From contig CAMLYR010000034.1 in the NCBI GenBank assembly GCA_946491915.1, positions 1 through 14,862 of the forward strand: a stretch of 14,862 bases of DNA, read 5' to 3'. The position numbers and the translations under genes were made by a program. Of the stretch, positions 1-7,215 are shown piece after piece (the stretch's first letter is position 1; every line of letters begins with the position of its first letter). Under the pieces are notes generated by a model. The model did no database searches. It was not told the DNA's origin and saw only the letters and a list, made by a program, of their open reading frames with translations. The DNA comes from an uncultured Clostridium sp. (GTDB taxonomy: Bacteria; Bacillota_A; Clostridia; TANB77; CAG-508).

Positions 1-87
1 GTGAAAATTTAGCTTATACAAAATCGTGTAATGACTTTATATTCTATATTTTTTATTTTAATCAAATTCAAACAAGGGAAAAATGAG

Positions 88-102
88 TCCGTCCCCAAAA
101 TC
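88..102 (-). repeat. Short REP-like motif after apt
   Basis: Read on the minus strand, GATTTTGGGGACGGA begins two bases past the apt stop codon. A near-identical copy, one G shorter, lies at 3503-3516 at the end of the flavoprotein gene. On the minus strand the bases that follow here are CTCATTTTTCCC, and at the other site GAAAAAGTCATT. This may be one arm of a dispersed palindromic repeat, but the family is inferred from memory of similar motifs in clostridial genomes. The rest of 1-104 shows no gene. Confidence 0.45.
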
Positions 103-104
103 CC

Positions 105-644
105 TCAATCCTCATTAATATCGATTAGAGAAAATACATCATTTGCATCATTTAATTCTTTTATATTCATAATTACACCTTGACCTACTACAATTCCTCC
201 AACTTCTTCTATTGCTTGCTTCATTGCTTTCATGGTATTTCCTGTTGCATAAATATCATCAATGATATATATTCTTTTTCCTGTATATTCTTCATCAACT
301 AATTTCGGTAATTCCATTTTATCTTTTCCATATTCTTTTTCATATGAGAATTGTTTTTCCACGGTTGTTGGTGGTAATTTTCCTACTTTTCTAACAGGTA
401 CAAATCCAATATTTAATTTACTTGCGACTGCTGCTCCTATCATAAATCCCCTTGCTTCTGCACCTACAATATATTCCACATGCTTATCTTTTATTTCTTC
501 TACAAATTTTTCGACAATTTCCTTAAATGTTTCTTTTTGAATAATTAATGGCATAATATCAATAAATTCTATCCCTTCTTGTGGAAAGTCTTTTTGTGTT
601 CGAATATGTAACTCATTTTTTAATTCATTCCTTAATATTTTCAT
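105..644 (-). CDS. apt: Adenine phosphoribosyltransferase
   Basis: Makes AMP from adenine and PRPP in cytoplasmic purine salvage. The 179-residue protein has the usual length and the family landmarks in order: DFPQEGIEFIDIMPL (about 19-33, the conserved DFP..GI.F.DI.P region), GAEARGF at 61-67, VRKVGKLP at 84-91 (adenine and phosphate region), and the PRPP-binding loop IIDDIYATGNTMKA at 127-140 with its paired Asp residues. The ATG follows AAAGGAAGG at good spacing. It is the last gene of a run that starts with murI; the 56-bp gap upstream shows no convincing promoter, so co-transcription is likely but not shown. The stop is TGA, so TGA is a stop in this genome. Confidence is high because the motifs separate APT from xanthine and hypoxanthine enzymes. 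Confidence 0.95.
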   Translation of the reverse strand: MKILRNELKNELHIRTQKDFPQEGIEFIDIMPLIIQKETFKEIVEKFVEEIKDKHVEYIVGAEARGFMIGAAVASKLNIGFVPVRKVGKLPPTTVEKQFSYEKEYGKDKMELPKLVDEEYTGKRIYIIDDIYATGNTMKAMKQAIEEVGGIVVGQGVIMNIKELNDANDVFSLIDINED

Positions 645-700
645 ATTTTAATTCCTTCCTTTCTCAGTTGATGTTATAGGAAAAATTTTTCAGATTATCT

Positions 701-1294
701 TCATGCTATATCTCTGCCCACTTGATTACTCTGTCTCTCCGCAACTTCGCCTTCTTTTAATTTCATTTCTATTCTACCGATTGTCCCTTCAAATTTACTT
801 AATGCATTCCTTTGTATTTCTTGGCGAATTGGCTTTTTATGATATATATTATTATAAATTTCAAGTTTCATTCTATCCGTATCTTCACGATAATAGTTTA
901 TTTGTTTTCTTTTAGATGGTCTTTTTTCTCCTAGAATTGCTGGATAATTGCTAATCGTCTTTTGATGCGCTTGTTCTGATAGCATATTTTCATTCGGTAA
1001 ATTATTAAAATTTCTTCTAATTGCATATATCACTTCAATCATTTCTGGTGAAAATTCTCCATTTAAATCCTGTGCACAGCAGTCATATAAGTTAGCCATC
1101 ATAGCGCCCACACTATTTTCAGGATTTCTTGTAAGCGCCTGTTTTCTTTCTAATTCTATTTTTGCATCTATGTTGGCTATTTTTTGTTCTTTTAATGTTG
1201 TTCCATAAAATAGTCTTTGTAATATAGATTCTTTTTCTTGAGAAATTTGCTGTTTTTCTGCTTGCAGATGTGAAACCTTTTCTTTTGTAATCAT
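701..1294 (-). CDS. Coiled-coil protein of unknown function, likely C-terminal part of the upstream gene
   Basis: I do not recognise this 197-residue protein. Residues about 1-50 are charged and Gln/Lys/Glu-rich with coiled-coil character. The middle (about 55-110) is more globular and includes NLYDCCAQDLNGEFSPEMIE, and the C-terminal third is basic and helical. The assigned ATG (1292-1294) has AAGGA directly against it, which is too close for normal initiation. The frame stays open upstream for 12 more codons (EIKANLNTKVQG) up to the TAA at 1331-1333 that ends the ADP-ribosyltransferase-like gene, and both ORFs are in the same frame. It may therefore be the tail of a single protein of about 647 residues that has acquired a stop, rather than an independent gene. 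If it is separate, translation would probably depend on reinitiation. Confidence 0.55.
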   Translation of the reverse strand: MITKEKVSHLQAEKQQISQEKESILQRLFYGTTLKEQKIANIDAKIELERKQALTRNPENSVGAMMANLYDCCAQDLNGEFSPEMIEVIYAIRRNFNNLPNENMLSEQAHQKTISNYPAILGEKRPSKRKQINYYREDTDRMKLEIYNNIYHKKPIRQEIQRNALSKFEGTIGRIEMKLKEGEVAERQSNQVGRDIA

Positions 1295-1330
1295 TCCTTG
1301 TACTTTTGTATTTAAATTCGCTTTTATTTC

Positions 1331-2644
1331 TTAAAAAGATTGTTTTTCATGTTCTCGAATATATTGTGGAATTTCTTGCATAATTTGTTGAATTTCCGTT
1401 ATGCTCTTTTTTTGTTTCAATAAATCTCCGTATACATCTTGCAATCTATCCCTTTTGGTTCTGTAATCTTCATTTTCTTCTTGGATTTCTTGTTTATTTT
1501 CATTTGTTTCTTCTGTTGTTTCAAATTTTGTTTTTATATTCTGAATCATTTCTAATACTTTAAAATGTATATTCTGTGAATATCCTATTTTCAAATCCTC
1601 TGCAATTGCTCGATATTTTTGAGATGTGTCCTCAACTTCACCTATATATTGTTCTAACATTTCTATTATATTCGTTTTTCCATTTTGAATTTGTTGTTTT
1701 AAATTTACAATTTCTGTTTCTAGTTGCTTTAAGTGTTCTTCATCTCTTATTTTTCTTTCTTCTATCTCTCGTATGCGTTCCTCTTCTCGTTGTCTGTCAA
1801 TTTCTAACTCTTTTTCTTTGCACAATCCTTTTATCATTCTTTTAAATTGTTTTTGATATTCCAGTACTGATTTTATGGCATAACTATATTGTTTTGATGC
1901 ATTATTTAAATCTGCTTTTTTTAGTTTTTGTATTTCTTCTCCTTCATCCTTTTTCATTTGTTCATCTAAATAATTAATTTTATTTTCTAACTCCATGCTG
2001 ATTTTCACTTGTTCTTTATAATAGTCATACCCTTCAATTAGTTGTGCTTGTAAAGTTCTTAATTCACTCTCTGGTACTTCTTCTAATTCCTCTTTTGCTA
2101 AAGTAACATCACAATATGCATATTCTTTCCAATTACCTCTCTCGCTTATATGCTTTACTTTTGTAAATGGAGAAATTAGTACTTCTTTTTCATCTTCTCC
2201 TGCTCCATTTTTATATGGGTCAATATATAATGTTGGTACATTTTCTTCCACATTAATTCGTAATATAACTGCATCATCTTGATATCCTCCAAAATATTTT
2301 GTTTTTACATCGTCTTCTTCAAATGATGTTGATGTAAATGATGCAATTTCTCCTTTTTGTTTAATTTCTTCTATTTGTTCTTTATTTGTAGCTTTATATA
2401 ATCCTTTTCTTGATGTTCTTTTTCCTGCTTTATATATTGCTGAATATATATTGACAAATCTTTGTATGTTTTTTTCTAGCTCTTCTGTCGTCATCTCTAC
2501 AGTCCAATTGTCTTTTTTTAATTGTTGTTGTTTATTATAATCTAAATCTGCTAGAAAATTTATTTTTGCATGCGTTAACCCTGCATATTCTCCTATAGCT
2601 TCTATTTCTTCTTCCGTTAATGGTAATTCATATGACTGTTTCAT
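1331..2644 (-). CDS. ADP-ribosyltransferase-fold protein with long coiled-coil C-terminus
   Basis: The N-terminal 185 residues show the R-S-E layout of arginine-type ADP-ribosyltransferases: a first strand GLYKATN at 81-87, FTSTSFEE at 103-110 (the STS motif), and EKEVLISPFTKVKHI at 152-166 with an E-x-E pair (E152, E154). The position that is normally Arg in strand one is Lys84, so NAD binding may be weakened or use a nearby Arg (R76, R79). From about 200 to the end the protein is highly charged and coiled-coil. There is no signal peptide or membrane segment, so if active it is cytoplasmic or exported by a route not visible here. The ribosome site AAAGGAG lies inside the end of murI, 3 bp upstream, which implies co-translation. 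A single TAA separates it from an in-frame downstream ORF. The fold call is fairly secure; substrate and role are unknown. Confidence 0.7.
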   Translation of the reverse strand: MKQSYELPLTEEEIEAIGEYAGLTHAKINFLADLDYNKQQQLKKDNWTVEMTTEELEKNIQRFVNIYSAIYKAGKRTSRKGLYKATNKEQIEEIKQKGEIASFTSTSFEEDDVKTKYFGGYQDDAVILRINVEENVPTLYIDPYKNGAGEDEKEVLISPFTKVKHISERGNWKEYAYCDVTLAKEELEEVPESELRTLQAQLIEGYDYYKEQVKISMELENKINYLDEQMKKDEGEEIQKLKKADLNNASKQYSYAIKSVLEYQKQFKRMIKGLCKEKELEIDRQREEERIREIEERKIRDEEHLKQLETEIVNLKQQIQNGKTNIIEMLEQYIGEVEDTSQKYRAIAEDLKIGYSQNIHFKVLEMIQNIKTKFETTEETNENKQEIQEENEDYRTKRDRLQDVYGDLLKQKKSITEIQQIMQEIPQYIREHEKQSF

Positions 2645-2647
2645 ATA

Positions 2648-3403
2648 TTACTCCTTTATTATCTCAAAAAATCTTTTTTTCTTTTGTTCATCATTGGATG
2701 AATCTATGAATTGTATTGTTCTTTCTTTAGCATGATGATTAATCAAATCTTTTTCTTCTAAAACCTCATTTAAGTGCTTTGCTAAATAGGGTGCTCCATT
2801 AAAAAATGTAACTTGTCCTAACACATCTTGTATTTCATCTTGTATCAACGGATAATGTGTACATCCTAATACAACATTTTTTACTTTTCCTTTATATGGT
2901 TCTAAATGTTCTTTTAAATATGCTTTTATTTTTTTCTCATTACCTTCTTCTATAACATCTGCTAATCCTATACATGGAAGTAAAATGGTTTTATGATTAT
3001 CATATGTATGATATAAAAGATTAAATTTTTCACTTTCAATGGTTCCTTTTGTTGCCATCACCAATGTTGGCTCACTATATGCATAATCATATACCATTTT
3101 ATAAGCTGGTTCTATTGCAATAAATGGTATATTAGTATACTTCTCCCTTAGATACTGAGCAGATTTTGCACTTGCTGTATTACAAGCAATGACTATTGCT
3201 TTGCACTTTTGCTTAATAAATAATTTTACGATATGCTCACACAATTCATTAATTTGTTTATCACTTTTATCTCCATAAGGATTGTTTCTGGAATCACTAT
3301 AATAAATATAGTTTTCATTTGGTAATATTTTTAATATTTCTTTTAAAACTGTAGCACCTCCGATTCCAGAATCAAATATTCCAATTGCTTCATTTGGGTT
3401 CAT
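2648..3403 (-). CDS. murI: Glutamate racemase
   Basis: Converts L-glutamate to D-glutamate for peptidoglycan stem peptides; cofactor-independent and cytoplasmic. The 251-residue protein is of normal length and carries the two catalytic cysteines in their usual settings: ACNTASA with C74 and GCTHYPL with C181 (followed by H183), plus the N-terminal FDSGIGG with D11. YSDSRNNPYGDKS at 35-47 matches the conserved substrate-site region. The ATG is preceded by AGAGGAAG. It is followed after 3 bp by the ADP-ribosyltransferase-like gene, whose ribosome site lies within the last murI codons, so the two are translationally linked. Aspartate racemases are related, but these motifs and the length favour MurI. 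Confidence 0.95.
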   Translation of the reverse strand: MNPNEAIGIFDSGIGGATVLKEILKILPNENYIYYSDSRNNPYGDKSDKQINELCEHIVKLFIKQKCKAIVIACNTASAKSAQYLREKYTNIPFIAIEPAYKMVYDYAYSEPTLVMATKGTIESEKFNLLYHTYDNHKTILLPCIGLADVIEEGNEKKIKAYLKEHLEPYKGKVKNVVLGCTHYPLIQDEIQDVLGQVTFFNGAPYLAKHLNEVLEEKDLINHHAKERTIQFIDSSNDEQKKKRFFEIIKE

Positions 3404-3502
3404 TTTTTTCTTCCTCTTATCATTTTTATTCTATTCTCATATTTTGCTTTTCAAAATTTTAACTATTTATTATTGTTACTTTTTTTCATTAATGACTTTT
3501 TC

Positions 3503-3516
3503 TCCGTCCCAAAATC
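3503..3516 (-). repeat. Short REP-like motif overlapping a stop codon
   Basis: Minus-strand GATTTTGGGACGGA overlaps the TGA stop (3515-3517) of the flavoprotein gene. It matches the motif at 88-102 except for one G. The remaining spacer to murI (3404-3502) is AT-rich, contains the 10-bp palindrome TCATTAATGA, and shows no gene. Confidence 0.45.
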
Positions 3517-4135
3517 ACCTTATATAATTTGTACGAATTGGTTGTTCTTTTTCAGGTACTTCAATTCCTGCTTTTTTTCCTTGTTCTATACATTTTAATA
3601 ACCATGCCATATTATTTCCTAATGTTCTCATCGTTTGCATTCCTTCTTCATCTTGGATAACCTCTTCTGGTGTATTTCCATGTACCATATTCCAATATTG
3701 AGATGATACAATTGGCATATTATTAATCGTAAAATATTTATTTAATTGGTCAAATGTTGAAGTTGCGCCTCCTCTTCTACAACTTACCACACATGCTCCT
3801 AATTTGTTTTGAAATGCTGGTTTTCCAGCATAAAATACTCTATCCATAAATGAAGTAATCGCTCCTGTTGCTGAAGCAAAATGTACTGGTGTTCCAAATA
3901 CAAATCCATCTGCTTCTTTTGCTTTTTCAATAAATTCATTTACCTTATCATCAACAAAACATTTTCCTGTATTTTTGCAACTACCACAACCAATACAACC
4001 TGCTACTGGTTTTACACCTAGCCAAAATATTTCTGTTTCTATATCTTGTTTATTTAATTGTTTTTCTATTTCTTTTAAAGCTGTATATGTACAACCTTCT
4101 TTATGTGGTCCTCCATTAACTAATAATACTTTCAT
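3515..4135 (-). CDS. Iron-sulfur flavoprotein / NAD(P)H-dependent FMN reductase family
   Basis: A flavodoxin-fold redox protein. The N-terminus MKVLLVNGGPHKEGCTYTAL (1-20) is the FMN phosphate-binding loop. A compact cysteine motif, C47-x2-C50-x2-C53-x5-C59, follows, of the type that holds a [4Fe-4S] cluster in iron-sulfur flavoproteins. GTPVHFASATGAITSFMDR (about 82-100) is the conserved flavin-facing segment. The electron donor and acceptor cannot be deduced. The start is ambiguous: GTG at 4144, TTG at 4138 and ATG at 4135 share the frame downstream of AAAGGAAA. I chose the ATG because family members begin at the MKVLLVNG strand, although it sits rather far from the ribosome site. The gene stands alone, with 111 bp before murI and 173 bp of AT-rich spacer upstream that has no clear promoter. 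Confidence 0.85.
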   Translation of the reverse strand: MKVLLVNGGPHKEGCTYTALKEIEKQLNKQDIETEIFWLGVKPVAGCIGCGSCKNTGKCFVDDKVNEFIEKAKEADGFVFGTPVHFASATGAITSFMDRVFYAGKPAFQNKLGACVVSCRRGGATSTFDQLNKYFTINNMPIVSSQYWNMVHGNTPEEVIQDEEGMQTMRTLGNNMAWLLKCIEQGKKAGIEVPEKEQPIRTNYIR

Positions 4136-4308
4136 CAAATTCACTTTCCTTTCAGTTTTATAATATTAAATCGTTTTTATCATTATTAATATATTATTTT
4201 TTATTAACTATTTGTTACATTTCAAATAATAAATTTTTTAAATCATAAATTTGAAAAATGATTTATATGTATCATTTGAGATATTTAGAACAATCAAAAC
4301 TATCCGTA

Positions 4309-5403
4309 CTATTTTAAAAATGTTTTCACTTTACCTTTTCCATCTTGAGAAGTCACTTCTAATATTGCGCCATTTACCATAGCAAATTGTGGTGAAACAT
4401 GTCCCACATCTGCATCACAAATAATAGGAATATTTAAATCTCCTAAAACATCTTTTACTGTTTGATTAAAGTCTGTATCATAATCATTTCTAATAAACAA
4501 TGGTCTACCAAATATAATACCATTACAATTTTTGAAATATCCTGCTTCTTTCATTTGCCATAATGTTAAAAGTACAGTAGGTGAACTCATTTCAAAAACT
4601 TCTAAAAACCATACAATTCCATCTTCTTTATATGTTTCTATATAGTTTTTTACGTTATCATATTTTGTTCCAATAAAAGCTTTTACACAATCTAAACAAC
4701 CACCAATGGCTCTTCCTTTAAATTCAATCTTTTCCTCGCCTTTTAAATTAATCCATTTGGTTTCTTGTGTTAGGTCGTATCCCTTCTCCAACTCTTGTTT
4801 TCTGATTTCTTCATCTTCTTTACTAAATCCTTCTATACTTTCTTGATTTTCAAGAGGCTGCTCTGGTTGTTCTATTCTAAAATCAATAATTTCTTCATGT
4901 TTTTCAAATGATGTTTGTTCGATTTCTTCTCCACTTGCAATTTTTAAAGCATCTGTTAAATCTCTAAATAATGGTCTCATTGCATATTTTTTTATCATTT
5001 CACAATAAATAGATGGTCTTTCTAACATTGTATTCCACAAATAATTGATACCTGTAATATCAGAATATCCTTGCATCCATTTTGGTTTTAATGTTTTTAT
5101 TTTTTCAAAGTCCAAATATGGTATCATTTCTACTAGAAAATCTCCACCTTCTGCAAATATGATTAGTTTTACATCATCATTTTCTAGTAATTCCATAAAT
5201 TCTTTTGCTCTTTGTTTTCCTGACGCACTTCTTCCTCTTTCTTCTTTTCTTACACTTTCAGTTTCTATGATTTTATATCCCATTTCTTGTAATTGTTTTT
5301 CTGCTAGTTCTAATTTTTTAATTCCGTCTTCTTCAGAAATCCCTCCTGATGGTGCACATATTCCTATGGTATCTCCTTTTTTTAAGTTTTCTGGATAATT
5401 CAT
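4309..5403 (-). CDS. LD-carboxypeptidase, peptidase family S66
   Basis: Serine carboxypeptidase family that removes the terminal D-Ala from L,D-linked muropeptides in cell-wall recycling; MccF-like immunity proteins are in the same family. The catalytic triad is visible: nucleophile S114 in GYSDIT, E268 in WFLEVFE and H335 in VGHVSPQF. The N-terminal KKGDTIGICAPSGG (8-21) is the typical opening strand and GRAIGGCLDCVKAFIGT (229-245) the conserved linker. At 364 residues it is longer than the usual 300-330 because of a charged insert at about 165-215. No signal peptide is seen, so it is probably cytoplasmic. AAAGGAGAG lies just before the ATG, with a TATAAT at 5429-5434 as a possible -10. The long-chain S66 subgroup may act on other acyl-peptides, so the exact substrate is open. 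Confidence 0.88.
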   Translation of the reverse strand: MNYPENLKKGDTIGICAPSGGISEEDGIKKLELAEKQLQEMGYKIIETESVRKEERGRSASGKQRAKEFMELLENDDVKLIIFAEGGDFLVEMIPYLDFEKIKTLKPKWMQGYSDITGINYLWNTMLERPSIYCEMIKKYAMRPLFRDLTDALKIASGEEIEQTSFEKHEEIIDFRIEQPEQPLENQESIEGFSKEDEEIRKQELEKGYDLTQETKWINLKGEEKIEFKGRAIGGCLDCVKAFIGTKYDNVKNYIETYKEDGIVWFLEVFEMSSPTVLLTLWQMKEAGYFKNCNGIIFGRPLFIRNDYDTDFNQTVKDVLGDLNIPIICDADVGHVSPQFAMVNGAILEVTSQDGKGKVKTFLK

Positions 5404-5428
5404 AAACTCTCTCCTTTAATTTTTTCTC

Positions 5429-5434
5429 ATTATA
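5429..5434 (-). promoter_or_regulatory. Possible -10 element for the LD-carboxypeptidase gene
   Basis: A perfect minus-strand TATAAT lies 25 bp before the start codon. No good -35 is found 16-18 bp upstream, so this rests on the -10 alone in an AT-rich stretch. Confidence 0.3.
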
Positions 5435-5466
5435 ACTATATATCATTTTTTAGAATTTTACAATAC

Positions 5467-5739
5467 AACCCCAGGCTTTCTTTTAAAAATATAACTATTC
5501 AGCATTATAATTTTTTTAATAATGAGTTCTTGGATATTTATTTTTCATTAATGACGAATGTGATTGAAATGTTTGTAGCCTTTCTTAATATAAAAGAAAT
5601 GAGGAAGCGCGAATAGCGAGAGGCTCATTTCTTTTATATTTAGAAAGGCTAGAACATGTATTGAGCCGAGGAATTAATGAAAAATAAATATCCAAGAACT
5701 CATTTCATATCAAATATTTTTAACATAAAGCCTGGGCTT
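5467..5739. mobile_element. 270-bp imperfect palindromic element (MITE-like, no target duplication seen)
   Basis: Fills most of the 342-bp gap between two genes. There are three nested pairs of arms. The outer pair AANCCCAGGCTTT is at 5467-5479 and 5727-5739, with one mismatch. A perfect 32-bp pair is at 5521-5552 and 5673-5704. An inner 28-bp pair is at 5576-5603 and 5624-5651, with one mismatch, around a 20-bp GC-richer loop (5604-5623). The spacers between arms are asymmetric. No ORF lies inside. No direct repeat flanks it, so transposition is inferred from form only. It lies 6 bp past the ABC permease stop and could fold as a very long hairpin that terminates transcription from either side. 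Confidence 0.6.
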
Positions 5740-5745
5740 AGATGA

Positions 5746-7215
5746 CTATATATTTTTAATATTTCTTCTCTTAAACACTATAAATGTAGGTATCATCATA
5801 ATTAGGAAATATACAACACAGATAATGATTGACATTGTCATACTCATTCCTTCCATATATGGTAAGGCGCCATTTGCGTATATACTCAAATCCCAATTCA
5901 TGGTCACAAAATATTTCATAAATTGTAAATCATAACCAATAGCCAATTGATTAATAATAGATGCTGCCATATATCCTAATAAAGAAATGGTTATGGCAAG
6001 TGTACTATTGGTAAATAAAGTACTAATTGCAAATGCTAATGTGGCTAATAAAATAATCATTGGTAATTGTGTTAATGTTTGTACTCCTAAATTTGCAAAT
6101 ATATTCATTTCTTCCATTGTATTGGTATTAAAGTTATATGCCACTACTGGTTCTGATAAGCTATCAAATCCAAAGATAATACCTCCTATTAAAATTTGCA
6201 TAACAAGTGTAACTAGAATAATAAAGATAATCATAATCAATGTTGTGATTGCTTTTGCCATTAATATTTTATTTCTCGTATATGGTTTTACTAATAATAG
6301 TTTAATCGTACCTTTATTAAATTCTTCACTCACAATTGTTCCTGCTATCATGACAACAACCACGATTAAAAAGATTCCAAATTGTGCATAAAAGTTTTCT
6401 AAAATTCCTTTTAAAGTATTCGTATTATGAATATCTCTTCCTGTTTCTAATATATATCTACTTTCTGCTTGTTCTTCTAAATAGCTATTATATTCTAATT
6501 TTTCTTGATAGGTTAATTCGTCTATATTTTTATAATTTGCTAAACTACTACTTGCTGTCTGTAAGTTTGAAATTGCTCTATTTAAATAATCAGTACCATA
6601 AGGGATTTCTTTATTTAATCTGATTTCTGCAATTTCTTTTTCCATTTGTACACTGTTTAGTTCTGTTTCAATATTTTCTAACACCGCTTTATCTTCTGTT
6701 TGTTCTTTTTGAGCGTTTAATTCTTCAATTTGTTGTTCTGCCTTTGCTAAATCTTCTTTTGCAAAATATTTCCAATCATTTTCATCTAATTTGGCAAGTA
6801 AATCATCAATTTCTTGATTAACTGCCTCTACCTGTGTTTCATCCTTTTCTGCTCCATATTGATAGGTGTTTCTTTCTGTGATATATGGTGCAATTCTTTC
6901 ATTGATAATCGCTAATTTCCATTCTGCATCTTTGTGTTGTTCCATCATTTCACTTAATTGTATTTCTGATAATAAATTAATATAGGTTGTTACATCTGTT
7001 GATTTTTCTGGATTTAATGTTTCCAATTCTCCTCTTAATGAGTTAATATAATTTTCATTATATAAATAATAATCATATTCACTTCCACTATTGGCATATT
7101 TAAACATACAATTCATAAAAATTAATAATAAGAATATCACTACCATTGTGATATAAATGGTTTTCTTTTTAAATATTTTAATCAATTCATTTTTTACTAA
7201 ATTACTCAATGACAT
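5746..7215 (-). CDS. ABC-2 type transporter permease
   Basis: Membrane subunit of an ABC exporter whose ATPase gene precedes and overlaps it. Counting from the chosen ATG, 489 residues give one N-terminal membrane helix (about 21-38), a large loop of about 235 residues with Glu/Gln/Lys-rich coiled coil (strongest about 151-201), then five helices (about 277-295, 322-349, 382-401, 405-425, 458-481). The stretch EEFNKGTIKLLLVKPYTR between helices 2 and 3 is typical of ABC-2 permeases, where it contacts the ATPase. A longer start at 7242 exists, but AGGGGGG is placed for the ATG at 7215 or a TTG at 7209, giving a short overlap with the ATPase gene. The substrate is unknown; relatives export drugs, lantibiotics or lipids, and the long loop suggests an extracytoplasmic sensing or binding part. 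Confidence 0.88.
   Translation of the reverse strand: MSLSNLVKNELIKIFKKKTIYITMVVIFLLLIFMNCMFKYANSGSEYDYYLYNENYINSLRGELETLNPEKSTDVTTYINLLSEIQLSEMMEQHKDAEWKLAIINERIAPYITERNTYQYGAEKDETQVEAVNQEIDDLLAKLDENDWKYFAKEDLAKAEQQIEELNAQKEQTEDKAVLENIETELNSVQMEKEIAEIRLNKEIPYGTDYLNRAISNLQTASSSLANYKNIDELTYQEKLEYNSYLEEQAESRYILETGRDIHNTNTLKGILENFYAQFGIFLIVVVVMIAGTIVSEEFNKGTIKLLLVKPYTRNKILMAKAITTLIMIIFIILVTLVMQILIGGIIFGFDSLSEPVVAYNFNTNTMEEMNIFANLGVQTLTQLPMIILLATLAFAISTLFTNSTLAITISLLGYMAASIINQLAIGYDLQFMKYFVTMNWDLSIYANGALPYMEGMSMTMSIIICVVYFLIMMIPTFIVFKRRNIKNI

Noticed and set aside
262..540. Plus-strand open frames over most genes, for example 262-540, 1576-1845, 5987-6391 and 12807-13124
   Set aside because: These are antisense shadows of confident minus-strand genes, rich in Phe, Ile, Leu and Ser from reversed A/T codons and without ribosome sites.
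1331..1333. TAA recoded as a sense codon genome-wide
   Set aside because: TAA ends many other genes here at the expected family length, including murI, the ABC ATPase, mutY and thrS, so only local read-through or mutation is possible.
3428..3454. TTGAAA and TAGAAT upstream of murI as a promoter
   Set aside because: The spacing is only 15 bp, and the 17-bp alternative has a poor -10 (GAATAA). The region is so AT-rich that such matches are expected.
4219..4280. Inverted repeats TTCAAAT...ATTTGAA and AAATGAT...ATCATTT downstream of the LD-carboxypeptidase as a terminator
   Set aside because: Arms are only 7 bp of A/T with no GC core, so the fold would be weak; no clear terminator can be supported.
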